Shown one piece after another: positions 8,716-17,000 of a DNA stretch of 64,000 bases. This DNA comes from Pedobacter sp. SL55. GTDB lineage: Bacteria > Bacteroidota > Bacteroidia > Sphingobacteriales > Sphingobacteriaceae. Every line of letters starts with the position of its first letter. Positions within the stretch are counted from its first letter, which is position 1. The position numbers were made by a program, and so were the translations under genes. Where the stretch lies: NCBI RefSeq assembly GCF_026625705.1, contig NZ_CP113059.1:186001-250000 (forward strand), written 5' to 3'. The notes beneath the pieces are model-generated. The model was not told the origin of the DNA. It saw nothing but the letters and a program-made list of their open reading frames with translations, and ran no database searches.

Positions 8716-8851
8716 GCAGGTAACAGGCGTTTGGCAAAAAAGCGGGTTCAGTGCATACTTGAAGCTTTGTGCTTCGTATCAAGTTCAGTGCTGGCAGACA
8801 GTTTAGTGCTTCGAAATCCGCTTCTTCGCCAAGCGCCAAAACGTTAGGCAA
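8716..8851. repeat. attC-like hairpin element 3 (136 bp)
   Basis: Left core GCAGGTAAC and right core GTTAGGCAA. The 19-base arms again pair at all positions but three, which are arm positions 4 (T/C), 10 (A/G) and 13 (A/G). The centre carries a different hairpin (CTTGA...TCAAG around AGC/GCT-rich bases) and a TTTAGTGCT motif. This is the last complete element of the array. Confidence 0.75.
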
Positions 8852-8860
8852 CATTTTAAA

Positions 8861-9145
8861 ATGAACATTTTCAACAGAAAGGCAAAAAAGAAACATATCG
8901 AACAATTCGAACACAATGTGGCTGAATTGTTAGAAACTGCAATGCCTCAAATTAACACAGCAATTGGACTTTCCAAAATTTATGGAATTAGTTTTATGCA
9001 CAAGCCGAATGGGATTTATATTTCTCGCGGATACAACACCCGCTCTTCCAGATTTGTAATCTGGAAGCCTATCGAAGGATTTGTAATCCTTAATACATTA
9101 CAACATATACTAATTCGCGATTACCAATTACGAACAGCAGATTAA
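8861..9145 (+). CDS. Small hypothetical protein (cassette 4 cargo)
   Basis: 94 residues, not recognised. It starts with a basic stretch (MNIFNRKAKKKH) followed by an amphipathic helix, then beta-like segments ending QLRTAD. No membrane segment is seen. It begins 9 bases after the hairpin element, as expected for a cassette gene, but its downstream side has no fourth hairpin element. This cassette may be truncated, or the array may end here by decay. The gene could itself be shortened. Confidence 0.5.
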   Translation: MNIFNRKAKKKHIEQFEHNVAELLETAMPQINTAIGLSKIYGISFMHKPNGIYISRGYNTRSSRFVIWKPIEGFVILNTLQHILIRDYQLRTAD

Positions 9146-9192
9146 AGCTTTGACAAACTTTTAGCCACTTTGCAAAAGTTTATCAAAGCTCC
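9146..9192. repeat. Hairpin closing the accessory block
   Basis: AGCTTTGA at 9147-9154 pairs with the TCAAAGCT-type sequence ending near 9190, and an inner AAACTTTT/AAAAGTTT stem adds to it. It lies directly after the last cassette gene. It may act as a terminator for that gene or be a degenerate element; it lacks the GTT-N4-GC core. Confidence 0.4.
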
Positions 9193-9220
9193 GTGTTGTA
9201 TTGCAATCGCTTCGTTTACC

Positions 9221-9290
9221 AAACCCGATTGCAACGGCAGCCCCGAGAGAGCGTTTGCGAACGCGGGCTACAGTGTAAAGCGGGACCGCA
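9221..9290. repeat. Interspersed palindromic repeat (CCCGATTG...GTAAAGCGGGAC family)
   Basis: It begins ACCCGATTGCAACGG, has nested inverted repeats (AGCCC/GGGCT and GCGTT/AACGC around 9238-9269), and ends TACAGTGTAAAGCGGGAC. The same flanks recur at 52138-52279 in this window. It fills the gap between the last cassette and rhlE. Confidence 0.6.
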
Positions 9291-9355
9291 ATTGCAATGA
9301 AACACTGCCAATCATTTCAAAAAAATCAACAAAACCGCTATCCAATAAATTTCTG

Positions 9356-9363
9356 TATATTTG
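9356..9363 (+). promoter_or_regulatory. Bacteroidota -7 element of rhlE
   Basis: TATATTTG fits the TAnnTTTG consensus exactly, about 137 bases before the rhlE ATG. No clear TTG at -33 is present. The long leader is the only other sequence before the gene. Confidence 0.5.
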
Positions 9364-9499
9364 CCACTCGAAGCTGAATTTCTTTAATCATTAAAGCAAC
9401 TCGCAAGTTAGTCCTTCTTAAAAAATGATTGTTCTAGCTTCTTCGAATTTTAAAGTGTGATACATGCACTTTTTAATTTTTACTTTAAACTTAGAAAAA

Positions 9500-10750
9500 A
9501 TGTTATTTTCAGAATTGAGGCTTATTGAGCCTATATTAAAAGCTGTTGAATCCGAAGGATATCAAAAGCCAACTCCCATACAGGAAAAAGCTATTCCTAG
9601 CATCTTAAAATTGAAAGATTTATTGGGTTGCGCACAAACTGGAACTGGTAAAACTGCCGCTTTTGCGATACCGATGTTGCAAATTTTGCACATGCGCCAT
9701 TTAAAAACCAATAAAAAAGCAATTAAAGCATTGGTGTTAACGCCAACAAGAGAGCTTGCTATCCAAATACAAGATAGCTTTAACGCTTACGGCAAAAATT
9801 TACCAGTAAAAAATTTAGTTATTTTTGGAGGTGTGGGCCAGCAACCACAAGTAGATGCACTTAGAAAAGGGGTAGATATTTTAGTGGCTACGCCAGGCAG
9901 GCTACTAGACTTGATGAACCAAGGCCATATTAGCCTTAGCGACATCGAAATTTTTGTGCTAGATGAAGCCGACCGTATGTTGGACATGGGTTTCATCCAC
10001 GATGTGAAGAAAATTGTAGCCAAACTTCCTGCTAAAAGACAAACGTTATTTTTCTCGGCAACTATGCCTCCAGAAATCGAAAAATTGGCTAATGCCATAT
10101 TGCAAGATCCTGTGAAAGTAGAGGTTACTCCGGTGTCTTCTACCGCAGAAACCATTAACCAATCGGTATATTTTGTAGATAAGCCCGACAAAAGAAAATT
10201 ACTAAAACACCTTTTAGACGACCTTAAAATAGACCACACGCTGGTTTTTACCCGCACAAAACACGGCGCAGACCGTATTGCTAGAGATTTAGCAAAAGAT
10301 GGGATTAAAGCGGCGGCTATACACGGCGACAAGTCGCAAGGGGCAAGACAAAGAGCTTTAACAGAATTTAAAGATAGAAAACTTAAAGTTTTGGTAGCTA
10401 CTGATATTGCTGCCCGTGGGATAGACATAGATGAGTTAAGTTATGTTTTCAACTACGATCTGCCAAACATCCCAGAAACTTATGTGCATAGAATTGGACG
10501 TACCGGCCGAGCTGGCGCTAACGGAACAGCGATTTCTTTTGTAGACGCCGAAGAAAATGAATACCTGCTTGACATTCATAAGCTGATTAAACGTACCATT
10601 CCAATTGTAGAAAACCATCCGTATCCGCTAAGCTGGAAAAGCATGTTGGCCAACAAGGAAGTACAACGCAAACCGCAAAAAGATTCGAAAGGGAATGCGG
10701 CTGGCAATAAGAAAAAGGTTTTTAAAGGTGGCGGCAATAAACGCCGATAA
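9500..10750 (+). CDS. rhlE: DEAD-box ATP-dependent RNA helicase, RhlE type
   Basis: 416-residue cytoplasmic RNA helicase acting in rRNA maturation or RNA decay. Conserved motifs in order are the Q motif (GYQKPTPIQ, near 20-28), motif I AQTGTGKT (45-52), PTRELA, motif II DEAD followed by RMLDMGF, motif III SAT, motif V ATDIAARGIDI and motif VI HRIGRTGRAG. The short basic Gly/Lys tail (KKKVFKGGGNKRR) is typical of RhlE and probably contacts RNA. The ATG at 9500 is chosen because the RhlE family begins just before F-x-x-L; an upstream in-frame start at 9464 would add twelve hydrophobic residues unlike the family. It is monocistronic, with a terminator shared with the convergent desaturase gene. 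Confidence 0.93.
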   Translation: MLFSELRLIEPILKAVESEGYQKPTPIQEKAIPSILKLKDLLGCAQTGTGKTAAFAIPMLQILHMRHLKTNKKAIKALVLTPTRELAIQIQDSFNAYGKNLPVKNLVIFGGVGQQPQVDALRKGVDILVATPGRLLDLMNQGHISLSDIEIFVLDEADRMLDMGFIHDVKKIVAKLPAKRQTLFFSATMPPEIEKLANAILQDPVKVEVTPVSSTAETINQSVYFVDKPDKRKLLKHLLDDLKIDHTLVFTRTKHGADRIARDLAKDGIKAAAIHGDKSQGARQRALTEFKDRKLKVLVATDIAARGIDIDELSYVFNYDLPNIPETYVHRIGRTGRAGANGTAISFVDAEENEYLLDIHKLIKRTIPIVENHPYPLSWKSMLANKEVQRKPQKDSKGNAAGNKKKVFKGGGNKRR

Positions 10751-10753
10751 AAT

Positions 10754-10786
10754 AAAAAGCTCCCAAAAATTTCGGGAGCTTTTTTT
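10754..10786. terminator. Bidirectional intrinsic terminator between rhlE and the desaturase gene
   Basis: The stem AAAGCTCCC/GGGAGCTTT is flanked by A and T runs on both sides, so it can terminate transcription from either direction. It lies between two convergent genes. Confidence 0.85.
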
Positions 10787-11513
10787 ATACTTTTCTAATT
10801 TTAATGATCCTTAACCAGTGCATTACTTTCATCATTGGATAAGTAGGATCAAACTCCCACCATTTGGTAGCAAAGTTTGGCGAATTAGGTTTCTTATGAT
10901 GGTTATTTTGAAACAATTCTCCCATCAATAAAAAATCCCAAGGCAAAGAGTTTTTACTATGGTCGTCATTATCATGATTTGAGTAACCATACTTATGCCC
11001 ACACCAGTTAACAATAGCACCATGAATTGGCCCCATTAAAAAGTGGATAGGCAGTAACAAAAACATCCACCATTGTGTAGCAAAGGTAATATAAAACCAA
11101 ATGTAAAATGCGGCACATGCCAATCTCCACAACCACGAATCTCCAATTCTATCAATAATTGGCCACTCGGGGTAATTACCTCTAAATGCTGGCTCTGGTT
11201 CTATTTTATGCAACAAATAAGCCAAATACATGTTCTTGGTGGCAATCATCATCCCAAAAACATCCTTAAAAAAATGAGGAGAGTGTGGGTCTTTTACCGT
11301 ATCGCTGTAAGCGTGGTGCATACGGTGCAAAATAGCGTAAGCTCTTGGGTTTAAAAACGAAGAGCCTTGCGAAATCAATAAAATAAGGTAAAAAAAACGC
11401 TCCCAAAATGTATTCATCTTAAACATTTTATGCGACGAATAGCGGTGGAGGAAAAAAGTTTGGCTAAACAATGATAAAAACCAATGTGCCAAAAAGAAAA
11501 ATAAAATGATCAT
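10785..11513 (-). CDS. Acyl-CoA/fatty acid desaturase, membrane di-iron type
   Basis: 242-residue membrane desaturase that introduces a double bond into an acyl chain using oxygen and electrons. The three His boxes of the family are present: HRYSSH (HX4H) near residue 23, HRMHHA (HXXHH) near residue 62, and [10 protein letters not shown] near residue 205, plus [14 protein letters not shown] near residue 170. Hydrophobic helices flank the His clusters. The size is smaller than eukaryotic Delta9 enzymes but normal for the short bacterial forms. Minus strand, apparently monocistronic. The position of the double bond it makes cannot be told from sequence; adjusting membrane fluidity is the likely role. 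Confidence 0.86.
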   Translation of the reverse strand: MIILFFFLAHWFLSLFSQTFFLHRYSSHKMFKMNTFWERFFYLILLISQGSSFLNPRAYAILHRMHHAYSDTVKDPHSPHFFKDVFGMMIATKNMYLAYLLHKIEPEPAFRGNYPEWPIIDRIGDSWLWRLACAAFYIWFYITFATQWWMFLLLPIHFLMGPIHGAIVNWCGHKYGYSNHDNDDHSKNSLPWDFLLMGELFQNNHHKKPNSPNFATKWWEFDPTYPMMKVMHWLRIIKIRKV

Positions 11514-11590
11514 ACAAAAATAAAACGAAGTCTATTTCACAATAGTCTTCAAACAAGCTAAAATAGCGCTACTAAGTTACGGATTAAAAA

Positions 11591-12088
11591 TTATCTACCG
11601 AAATCGTCTTGAACACGTACAATATCATCTTCGTCTGAAGGGTTTTCTGCATCGGTATGTTGCCAAATCTCAGCCACTACACCCCAATCTTCTAGGCCTA
11701 TTAAACGGTGGCGCTCGCCTTGGTTTAATTTAATTTGATCATTTGGCTGGTAACGTTTCAATTCTCCCTCTTCATCAGTATGGCTAGTTTTAATGCCTAC
11801 GGTTCCGGTAACCACTTGCCAAATTTCTGCTCTACGATGATGGTATTGCCAAGAAAGGCGAGCATTTGGTGCCACAATTAAGATTTTCGGGCTTAGCTTT
11901 CCCCCTATTTTTAGCGTATCTACATCTAATCCTTCAAAATACGTATCAGCAAATTGCTGCGCCTGCCCTTCATCTATTACGAAAAAACCGCCCCAAGGCC
12001 TGGTTTCATCTCTATTTACTACGTTAAAGCCTTCTAGTTTTAAACGTTGCGCTATACTATCAAAAATATCTTTTTTCTGTGCTTCCAT
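11591..12088 (-). CDS. Cupin protein, type II mannose-6-phosphate isomerase-like domain
   Basis: 165-residue single-domain cupin corresponding to the C-terminal isomerase half of ManC-type bifunctional enzymes. RPWGGFF marks the N-terminal edge, SWQYHHRRAEIWQVVTG holds the metal-binding His/Glu cluster of cupin motif 1, and QGERHRLIG is motif 2. The end EDDIVRVQDDFGR is typical of this family. The nucleotidyltransferase domain is absent, so it may act as a stand-alone sugar-phosphate isomerase (inferred). The ATG at 12088 is preferred to a TTG nine bases upstream. It is separated by 77 bases from the desaturase stop and by 67 bases from the next membrane-protein gene on the same strand. Confidence 0.75.
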   Translation of the reverse strand: MEAQKKDIFDSIAQRLKLEGFNVVNRDETRPWGGFFVIDEGQAQQFADTYFEGLDVDTLKIGGKLSPKILIVAPNARLSWQYHHRRAEIWQVVTGTVGIKTSHTDEEGELKRYQPNDQIKLNQGERHRLIGLEDWGVVAEIWQHTDAENPSDEDDIVRVQDDFGR

Positions 12089-12155
12089 GATCCTCAAAAA
12101 TAGCAGTTACAAATTAAAAAACAACAAGTTGCAACTGCGGTTTTACCAACATACA

Positions 12156-12809
12156 TTAAATAAGTTTCCCCTCATTTACTTTTGCTTTTCGTTTACCAAT
12201 GGCCACAAATAGAGCAGATAATAAGGCGAACAACAAAGTAATTACCAAACAATTTATTAATACTTTATTTAATCCCAACTCATTAATATTTAGAAACGGA
12301 TAAGGATAAAAACCAGAAAAGTTACCTCTTACAAGAACAAACACAGTATACAGCAAGGGAAATACAAGCCACAGCCAAATGTTTTTCCATTGCAGTTGTT
12401 GTTTAGGTACGAAATAGATCCAGTAGATTAAAAACATAATCGGAACCACTACGTGTAATAATTCATTCAACACCATTGACCAACCCTCTAACACCCATAA
12501 AAACCTCAATACGACATTATAAACCAAAGCTACTACGATGATATATACAGCAATGGCTGAAATGACATGCAGTTTGGCAAAAAATGACGCAATTAGCGTA
12601 GAGCGAAAAAATAGAATTGACGTGCTACATAAAGCAACCAACAAATTACTGTCTATAGTAAAATAACTAAAAAATCTAATTAATAATTCGCTTTTCGTAG
12701 CTGCCCCACTGTTAATATGAAGGTAAAATTGAAAAATCAGTGTAAACCAAGCTATAAAAACTAGCATTGATAGATATACTTTTTGAGATAAACTTAGAGA
12801 TTTTTCCAT
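12156..12809 (-). CDS. Pr6Pr-family membrane protein
   Basis: 217 residues with six predicted hydrophobic helices. The pattern fits the Pr6Pr / FAR-17a-like family: FSYFTIDSNLL near residue 40, ELLHVVVPIMFLIYW near residue 115 and GFYPYPFLN near residue 168. The conserved His in the fourth helix and the GxxPYPFL loop are family hallmarks. Function is unknown in bacteria. The ATG at 12809 is chosen because the longer ORF would begin inside the terminator of the upstream DUF3467 gene. Minus strand and probably its own transcript. Confidence 0.7.
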   Translation of the reverse strand: MEKSLSLSQKVYLSMLVFIAWFTLIFQFYLHINSGAATKSELLIRFFSYFTIDSNLLVALCSTSILFFRSTLIASFFAKLHVISAIAVYIIVVALVYNVVLRFLWVLEGWSMVLNELLHVVVPIMFLIYWIYFVPKQQLQWKNIWLWLVFPLLYTVFVLVRGNFSGFYPYPFLNINELGLNKVLINCLVITLLFALLSALFVAIGKRKAKVNEGKLI

Positions 12810-12831
12810 AACCGTTACAATTGATAAATAC

Positions 12832-12863
12832 AAAAAAGCCATTCACTTTAGGCGAATGGCTTT
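12832..12863 (-). terminator. Intrinsic terminator of the DUF3467 gene
   Basis: The stem AAAGCCATTC/GAATGGCTTT is followed on the minus strand by a T6 run, eight bases after the stop codon. Confidence 0.85.
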
Positions 12864-12870
12864 CAAAAAA

Positions 12871-13182
12871 TTAAGCTTGTGCTGTTGGTCCGCCAAAGCC
12901 CATTGGAAATGGCGTTTCATCTTGTGTTTTGATACGCCCGTGAGCAGCTTCAAATTTATCGATGTTATCTTGCATGGCATGCATTAGCCTTTTGGCATGT
13001 TCTGGTGTTAAAATAATTCTCGATTTAACTTTTGCCTTTGGGATGCCTGGCATTACCCTAATAAAGTCTAAAACAAATTCTGTATTTGAATGAGTAATGA
13101 TGGCTAGGTTTGAAAAAATTCCTTCTGCAATTTCTTCAGATAATTCTATGTTCAGTTGGTTGTCGTTCTGTTGTTCTTCCAT
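12871..13182 (-). CDS. DUF3467 domain-containing protein
   Basis: 103-residue small cytoplasmic protein. The segment AEGIFSNLAIITHSNTEFVLDFIRVMPG and the following AKVKSRIILTPEHAKRLMHAMQDNI are the DUF3467 core, and the Gly/Phe-rich tail with PFPMGFGGP is normal for Bacteroidota members. Biochemical function is unknown. It has its own strong terminator. A TAGTTTTG sequence lies just before the ATG, which would give an almost leaderless transcript. Confidence 0.85.
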   Translation of the reverse strand: MEEQQNDNQLNIELSEEIAEGIFSNLAIITHSNTEFVLDFIRVMPGIPKAKVKSRIILTPEHAKRLMHAMQDNIDKFEAAHGRIKTQDETPFPMGFGGPTAQA

Positions 13183-13242
13183 ATTAACAAAACTAATATT
13201 TTAAATTAAAACTCTTAACCTGTTATAATTAAATTACGGTAA

Positions 13243-13983
13243 TTATTGATAGGTATATTCAAATATCAGATAATCATTCGAGATTCCATTATAAGACCTC
13301 TCTTGCTTAACGGGTCTATTTTGTCGATCGTACGAGTACTCAAATAGGCTCTTATCCTTACTTACGGCAGCTCCATTTGTATTGAAATGGGTAGTTTCCA
13401 GACCAATAATATTATTTTTTGAAAGAAAAAAGCAATCCCACACAGCTATTGGTTCTTCTAAATAAATTAAAGGAATTTGATAAAGTGGATTGACCTTATC
13501 GTCACAAGTGATGGAAGTTTCAGTTATTTTGATACCATTAGAATTCTTCACAGTAGCTTTACTTAAGTTTCTTCCATTATATTCATATTCAAAAATATAA
13601 TCTCTTTTAACAGAAACTAAACGACCCTCGATATCATAGTCATATTGTATGCTTTTACGTGAGTCAAAATTTGCTAGTGTAATTAAGCCGAGCATATTTG
13701 AGGTAAAATTTACAACGGTTTCTGAAAAATCGCCAGCTATTTTTGCTTTTTTCAAATATTTCCCTTCATAAATCAGCCTGTAATCCGCTCTTAGAATTCT
13801 ATCTGGATAGACATGATGGAAACTAAAATAGTTCTCATCATCTTTCGATATTTCAATTATAACTCTTTTTTCAAGTTGGGTTTCTTTTATTTCAACCAAT
13901 TTGGTTTCTTTTTCGGCTTCCGTCTTTTTACAGGAACCCATAATAAACACAATTAAAATTGAAACCAATAATGTTCTAATCAT
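13243..13983 (-). CDS. Hypothetical lipoprotein
   Basis: 246 residues beginning with a lipoprotein signal peptide: a hydrophobic stretch and then the lipobox MGSC, with Cys near residue 17, so it is anchored in the membrane. The mature part is beta-rich and has YxYD-type repeats (YDYDIEGRLVSVKRDY, EYEYNGRNLSKATV, EYSYDRQNRPVKQERSY) like the YD/RHS-repeat-like segments of Bacteroidota DUF4595-type lipoproteins. I cannot name the family with certainty. It sits between rpoC and the DUF3467 gene on the same strand, but a terminator separates it from rpoC. Confidence 0.65.
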   Translation of the reverse strand: MIRTLLVSILIVFIMGSCKKTEAEKETKLVEIKETQLEKRVIIEISKDDENYFSFHHVYPDRILRADYRLIYEGKYLKKAKIAGDFSETVVNFTSNMLGLITLANFDSRKSIQYDYDIEGRLVSVKRDYIFEYEYNGRNLSKATVKNSNGIKITETSITCDDKVNPLYQIPLIYLEEPIAVWDCFFLSKNNIIGLETTHFNTNGAAVSKDKSLFEYSYDRQNRPVKQERSYNGISNDYLIFEYTYQ

Positions 13984-14007
13984 ATGATAAAGATAACATT
14001 ATGCAAA

Positions 14008-14042
14008 CAAAAAAATCCCTAACGAATTAACGTTAGGGATTT
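14008..14042 (-). terminator. Intrinsic terminator of the rpoBC operon
   Basis: The stem AATCCCTAACG/CGTTAGGGATT with a six-base loop is followed by T7 on the minus strand, about 32 bases after the rpoC stop. Confidence 0.85.
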
Positions 14043-14073
14043 GATTTTAAGTCCCCTTTAAGGGATTTAGGGG

Positions 14074-17000
14074 TTAAGCTTCTACTTCTTCTTGTTTCGA
14101 AGCTAATAATTTATCGTACTCTTCTTGAGAACCTACAATGATACGCTCGTAGCCACGTACACCGGTACCTGAAGGGATCAAGTGACCAACAATTACGTTT
14201 TCTTTCAAGCCTAACATTCTGTCTTTCTTACCTGCAATTGCAGCTTCGTTTAACACTTTTGTAGTTTCTTGGAATGAAGCAGCTGAGATAAACGACTTCG
14301 TACCTAATGAAGCACGTGTGATACCTTGTAGTACTGAACTTGCAGTAGCTGGTTTAGCATCTCTTACTTCGATCTGTTTCAAATCTTGACGTTTCAATTG
14401 AGAATTTTCATCTCTTAATTTACGTAAAGAAAGAATTTGACCTGGTTTTACTGTAGTCGAGTCACCTGCGTCAACAACAACTTTCTTATCAAAGATTTCG
14501 TCGTTCTCGATCATAAAGTCCCAACGATCAACAGAATCATTTTCTAAGAAGCGAGTATCTCCCGGATCTTCGATGTGTACTTTCTGCATCATTTGGTGTA
14601 CAATAACCTCAAAGTGTTTATCGTTGATTTTCACACCTTGCAAACGGTAAACCTCTTGGATACCATTTACTAAATGCTCTTGTACTGCCGCTGGACCTTT
14701 AATAGCCAAGATATCTGCTGGAGAGATAGAACCATCTGACAATGGCATACCTGCTTTCACGAAGTCATTATCTTGTACCAAGATGTGTTTAGACAATGGA
14801 ACAAGGTATTTTTTAACCTCACCATCTCTAGACTCGATAGTAATTTCGCGGTTACCACGTTTGATACCACCTAAAGTTACCACACCATCAATTTCGGTAA
14901 CAACCGCTGGATTTGAAGGGTTACGAGCCTCGAATAACTCAGTTACACGAGGTAAACCACCTGTAATATCTCGGGTTTTACCAGTAGCACGAGGAATTTT
15001 TACCAACACCTGTCCTGTTTGTACAGCATCTCCGTCATCAACAGCAATGTGTGCACCCACTGGAATATTGTAAGTTCTAATTACTTCGCCTTTTTTATCT
15101 AATACTCTAATTGAAGGGTTTTTGGTTTTATCACGTGTATCGATAATTACTTTCTCACGGTGACCAGTTTGTTCATCAGATTCTTCACGGAAAGTTACAC
15201 CTTCAATGATGGCATCAAACTCGATTTTACCTCCAAATTCTGAGATAATAACCGCGTTGTATGGATCCCAAGAAACAATTTTATCGCCTTTAGCAACTTT
15301 ATCACCTTCTTTTACATATAAAAATGCACCGTAAGGAATATTGTTGTTTACAATTACTTTGTTAGTTCCTGGTTCAACAATTCTGAATTCGCCTGAACGA
15401 CCTAGAACGATATCAATCACACCATCTTCTGTGGTAGTTTGTACGGTACGCAAGTTTTCAAACTCAATTACACCATCAAACTTAGCATTGATTTGCGACT
15501 CGTTGGCAATGTTAGACGCCGTACCACCCACGTGGAAGGTACGAAGTGTTAACTGTGTACCCGGCTCACCGATAGACTGTGCAGCAATTACACCAACAGC
15601 TTCTCCTTTTTGAACACGTTTACCCGATGCCAAGTTACGTCCGTAACATAAAGCACAAACACCACGCTTGTTCTCACAAGTTAATACCGAACGAATTTCG
15701 ACACCCTCTAATGGAGACTCTTCGATTGCTTTTGCAATATCTTCGTCGATATCTTGGCCTGCACCTACCAATAACTTACCATCTAAAGGATTGAAAACAT
15801 CGTGTAGAGAAATACGGCCTAAAATACGTTCGTATAAAGGCTCTACAATATCTTCGTTATCTTTTAAAGCGGTAGTGTACATACCTCTTAGTGTACCACA
15901 ATCTACTGAATTCACAATCATATCTTGCGCTACGTCATGCAAACGACGAGTTAAGTAACCCGCATCCGCAGTTTTTAACGCCGTATCTGCCAAACCTTTA
16001 CGGGCACCGTGGGTAGAGATAAAGTACTCTAATACAGAAAGTCCTTCTTTAAAGTTTGATAAGATTGGGTTTTCGATAATCTCGCCACCAGAACCTGATT
16101 TTTGAGGTTTAGCCATCAAGCCCCTCATACCTGCTAACTGACGAATTTGCTCTTTAGAACCACGGGCTCCAGAGTCAAGCATCATGTAAACAGAGTTGAA
16201 ACCTTGGTTATCTGATGATAATTGGTTCATCACAAACGTAGTTAAACGGTTGTTGATACGTGTCCAGATATCGATGATTTGGTTGTAACGCTCGTTGTTG
16301 GTAATGAAACCCATGTTATAGTTGTTTCTTACTTCTTCAACTTCGTTAGCAGCTTGCTCTAATAAAGTATGTTTCTCTACAGGAATGTTTACGTCTTGTA
16401 AGTTAAACGATAAACCTCCTTGGAAAGCCATTTTAAATCCAAGTTCTTTGATGTCATCTAAGAATCTTGCAGAACGAGCCATACCAGTCATTTTTACTAC
16501 TTCACCAATGATATCTCTTAAAGATTTCTTAGTTAATAGTTCGTTGATGTAACCAACTTCTTCTGGTACCATTTGGTTAAATAACACACGACCAACAGTA
16601 GTTTCAATTAACTTGTTTACAATGGTTCCGTCTGCTTCTTTAACGTTAGCTTTAACTTTAATCCAAGCGTGTAAGTCTACCCTTTTCTCATTGTAGGCAA
16701 TAATTACCTCTTCTGCAGAGTAAAAATTCATATCCTGGCCTCTTACTACTCTTTGAGCATCAGTTCTGCGGCCTTTAGTAATGTAATAAAGACCCAAAAC
16801 CATATCCTGAGAAGGTACCGTAATTGGCGTACCGTTAGCAGGGTTAAGGATATTGTGAGCAGCCAACATCAATACTTGGGCTTCCAAAATTGCAGCATTA
16901 CCTAACGGTAAGTGAACTGCCATCTGGTCACCGTCAAAATCGGCGTTGAATGCGGTACACACTAATGGGTGTAACTGGATCGCTTTACCTTCTACTAATT

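Larger units (their letters stand above)
4326..9145 (+). mobile_element. Integron-like gene-cassette array without an adjacent integrase
   Basis: Four consecutive units, with all genes on the plus strand, are separated by three 136-bp hairpin elements at 5126-5261, 6248-6383 and 8716-8851. Unit 1 opens with GTTATATGC and closes with GCATATAAC. Unit 2 opens with GTTGTGTGC and closes with GCACACAAC. Unit 3 opens with GTTACCTGC and closes with GCAGGTAAC. Each unit thus ends in the reverse complement of its own start, as expected if units circularise and insert at the GTT. Unit 4 opens with GTTAGGCAA (8843) but lacks the matching close. Cargo is five ORFs, mostly unknown, plus one GmrSD-like defence gene. 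The cores do not fit GTTRRRY, and the only tyrosine recombinase in the window is a housekeeping XerC 19 kb away. The cassette interpretation is inference from these repeats. Confidence 0.65.

Noticed and set aside
4326..8851. Classical integron attC sites
   Set aside because: Only one core (GTTAGGC) fits GTTRRRY; the others (GTTATAT, GTTGTGT, GTTACCT) do not. The element is therefore called attC-like only.
9170..9394. 74-codon ORF in the repeat region before rhlE
   Set aside because: It reads through an interspersed palindromic repeat and the rhlE promoter, with no recognisable protein pattern.
9787..10428. 213-codon ORF opposite rhlE
   Set aside because: Antisense shadow of the helicase core, Ser-rich and without a family.
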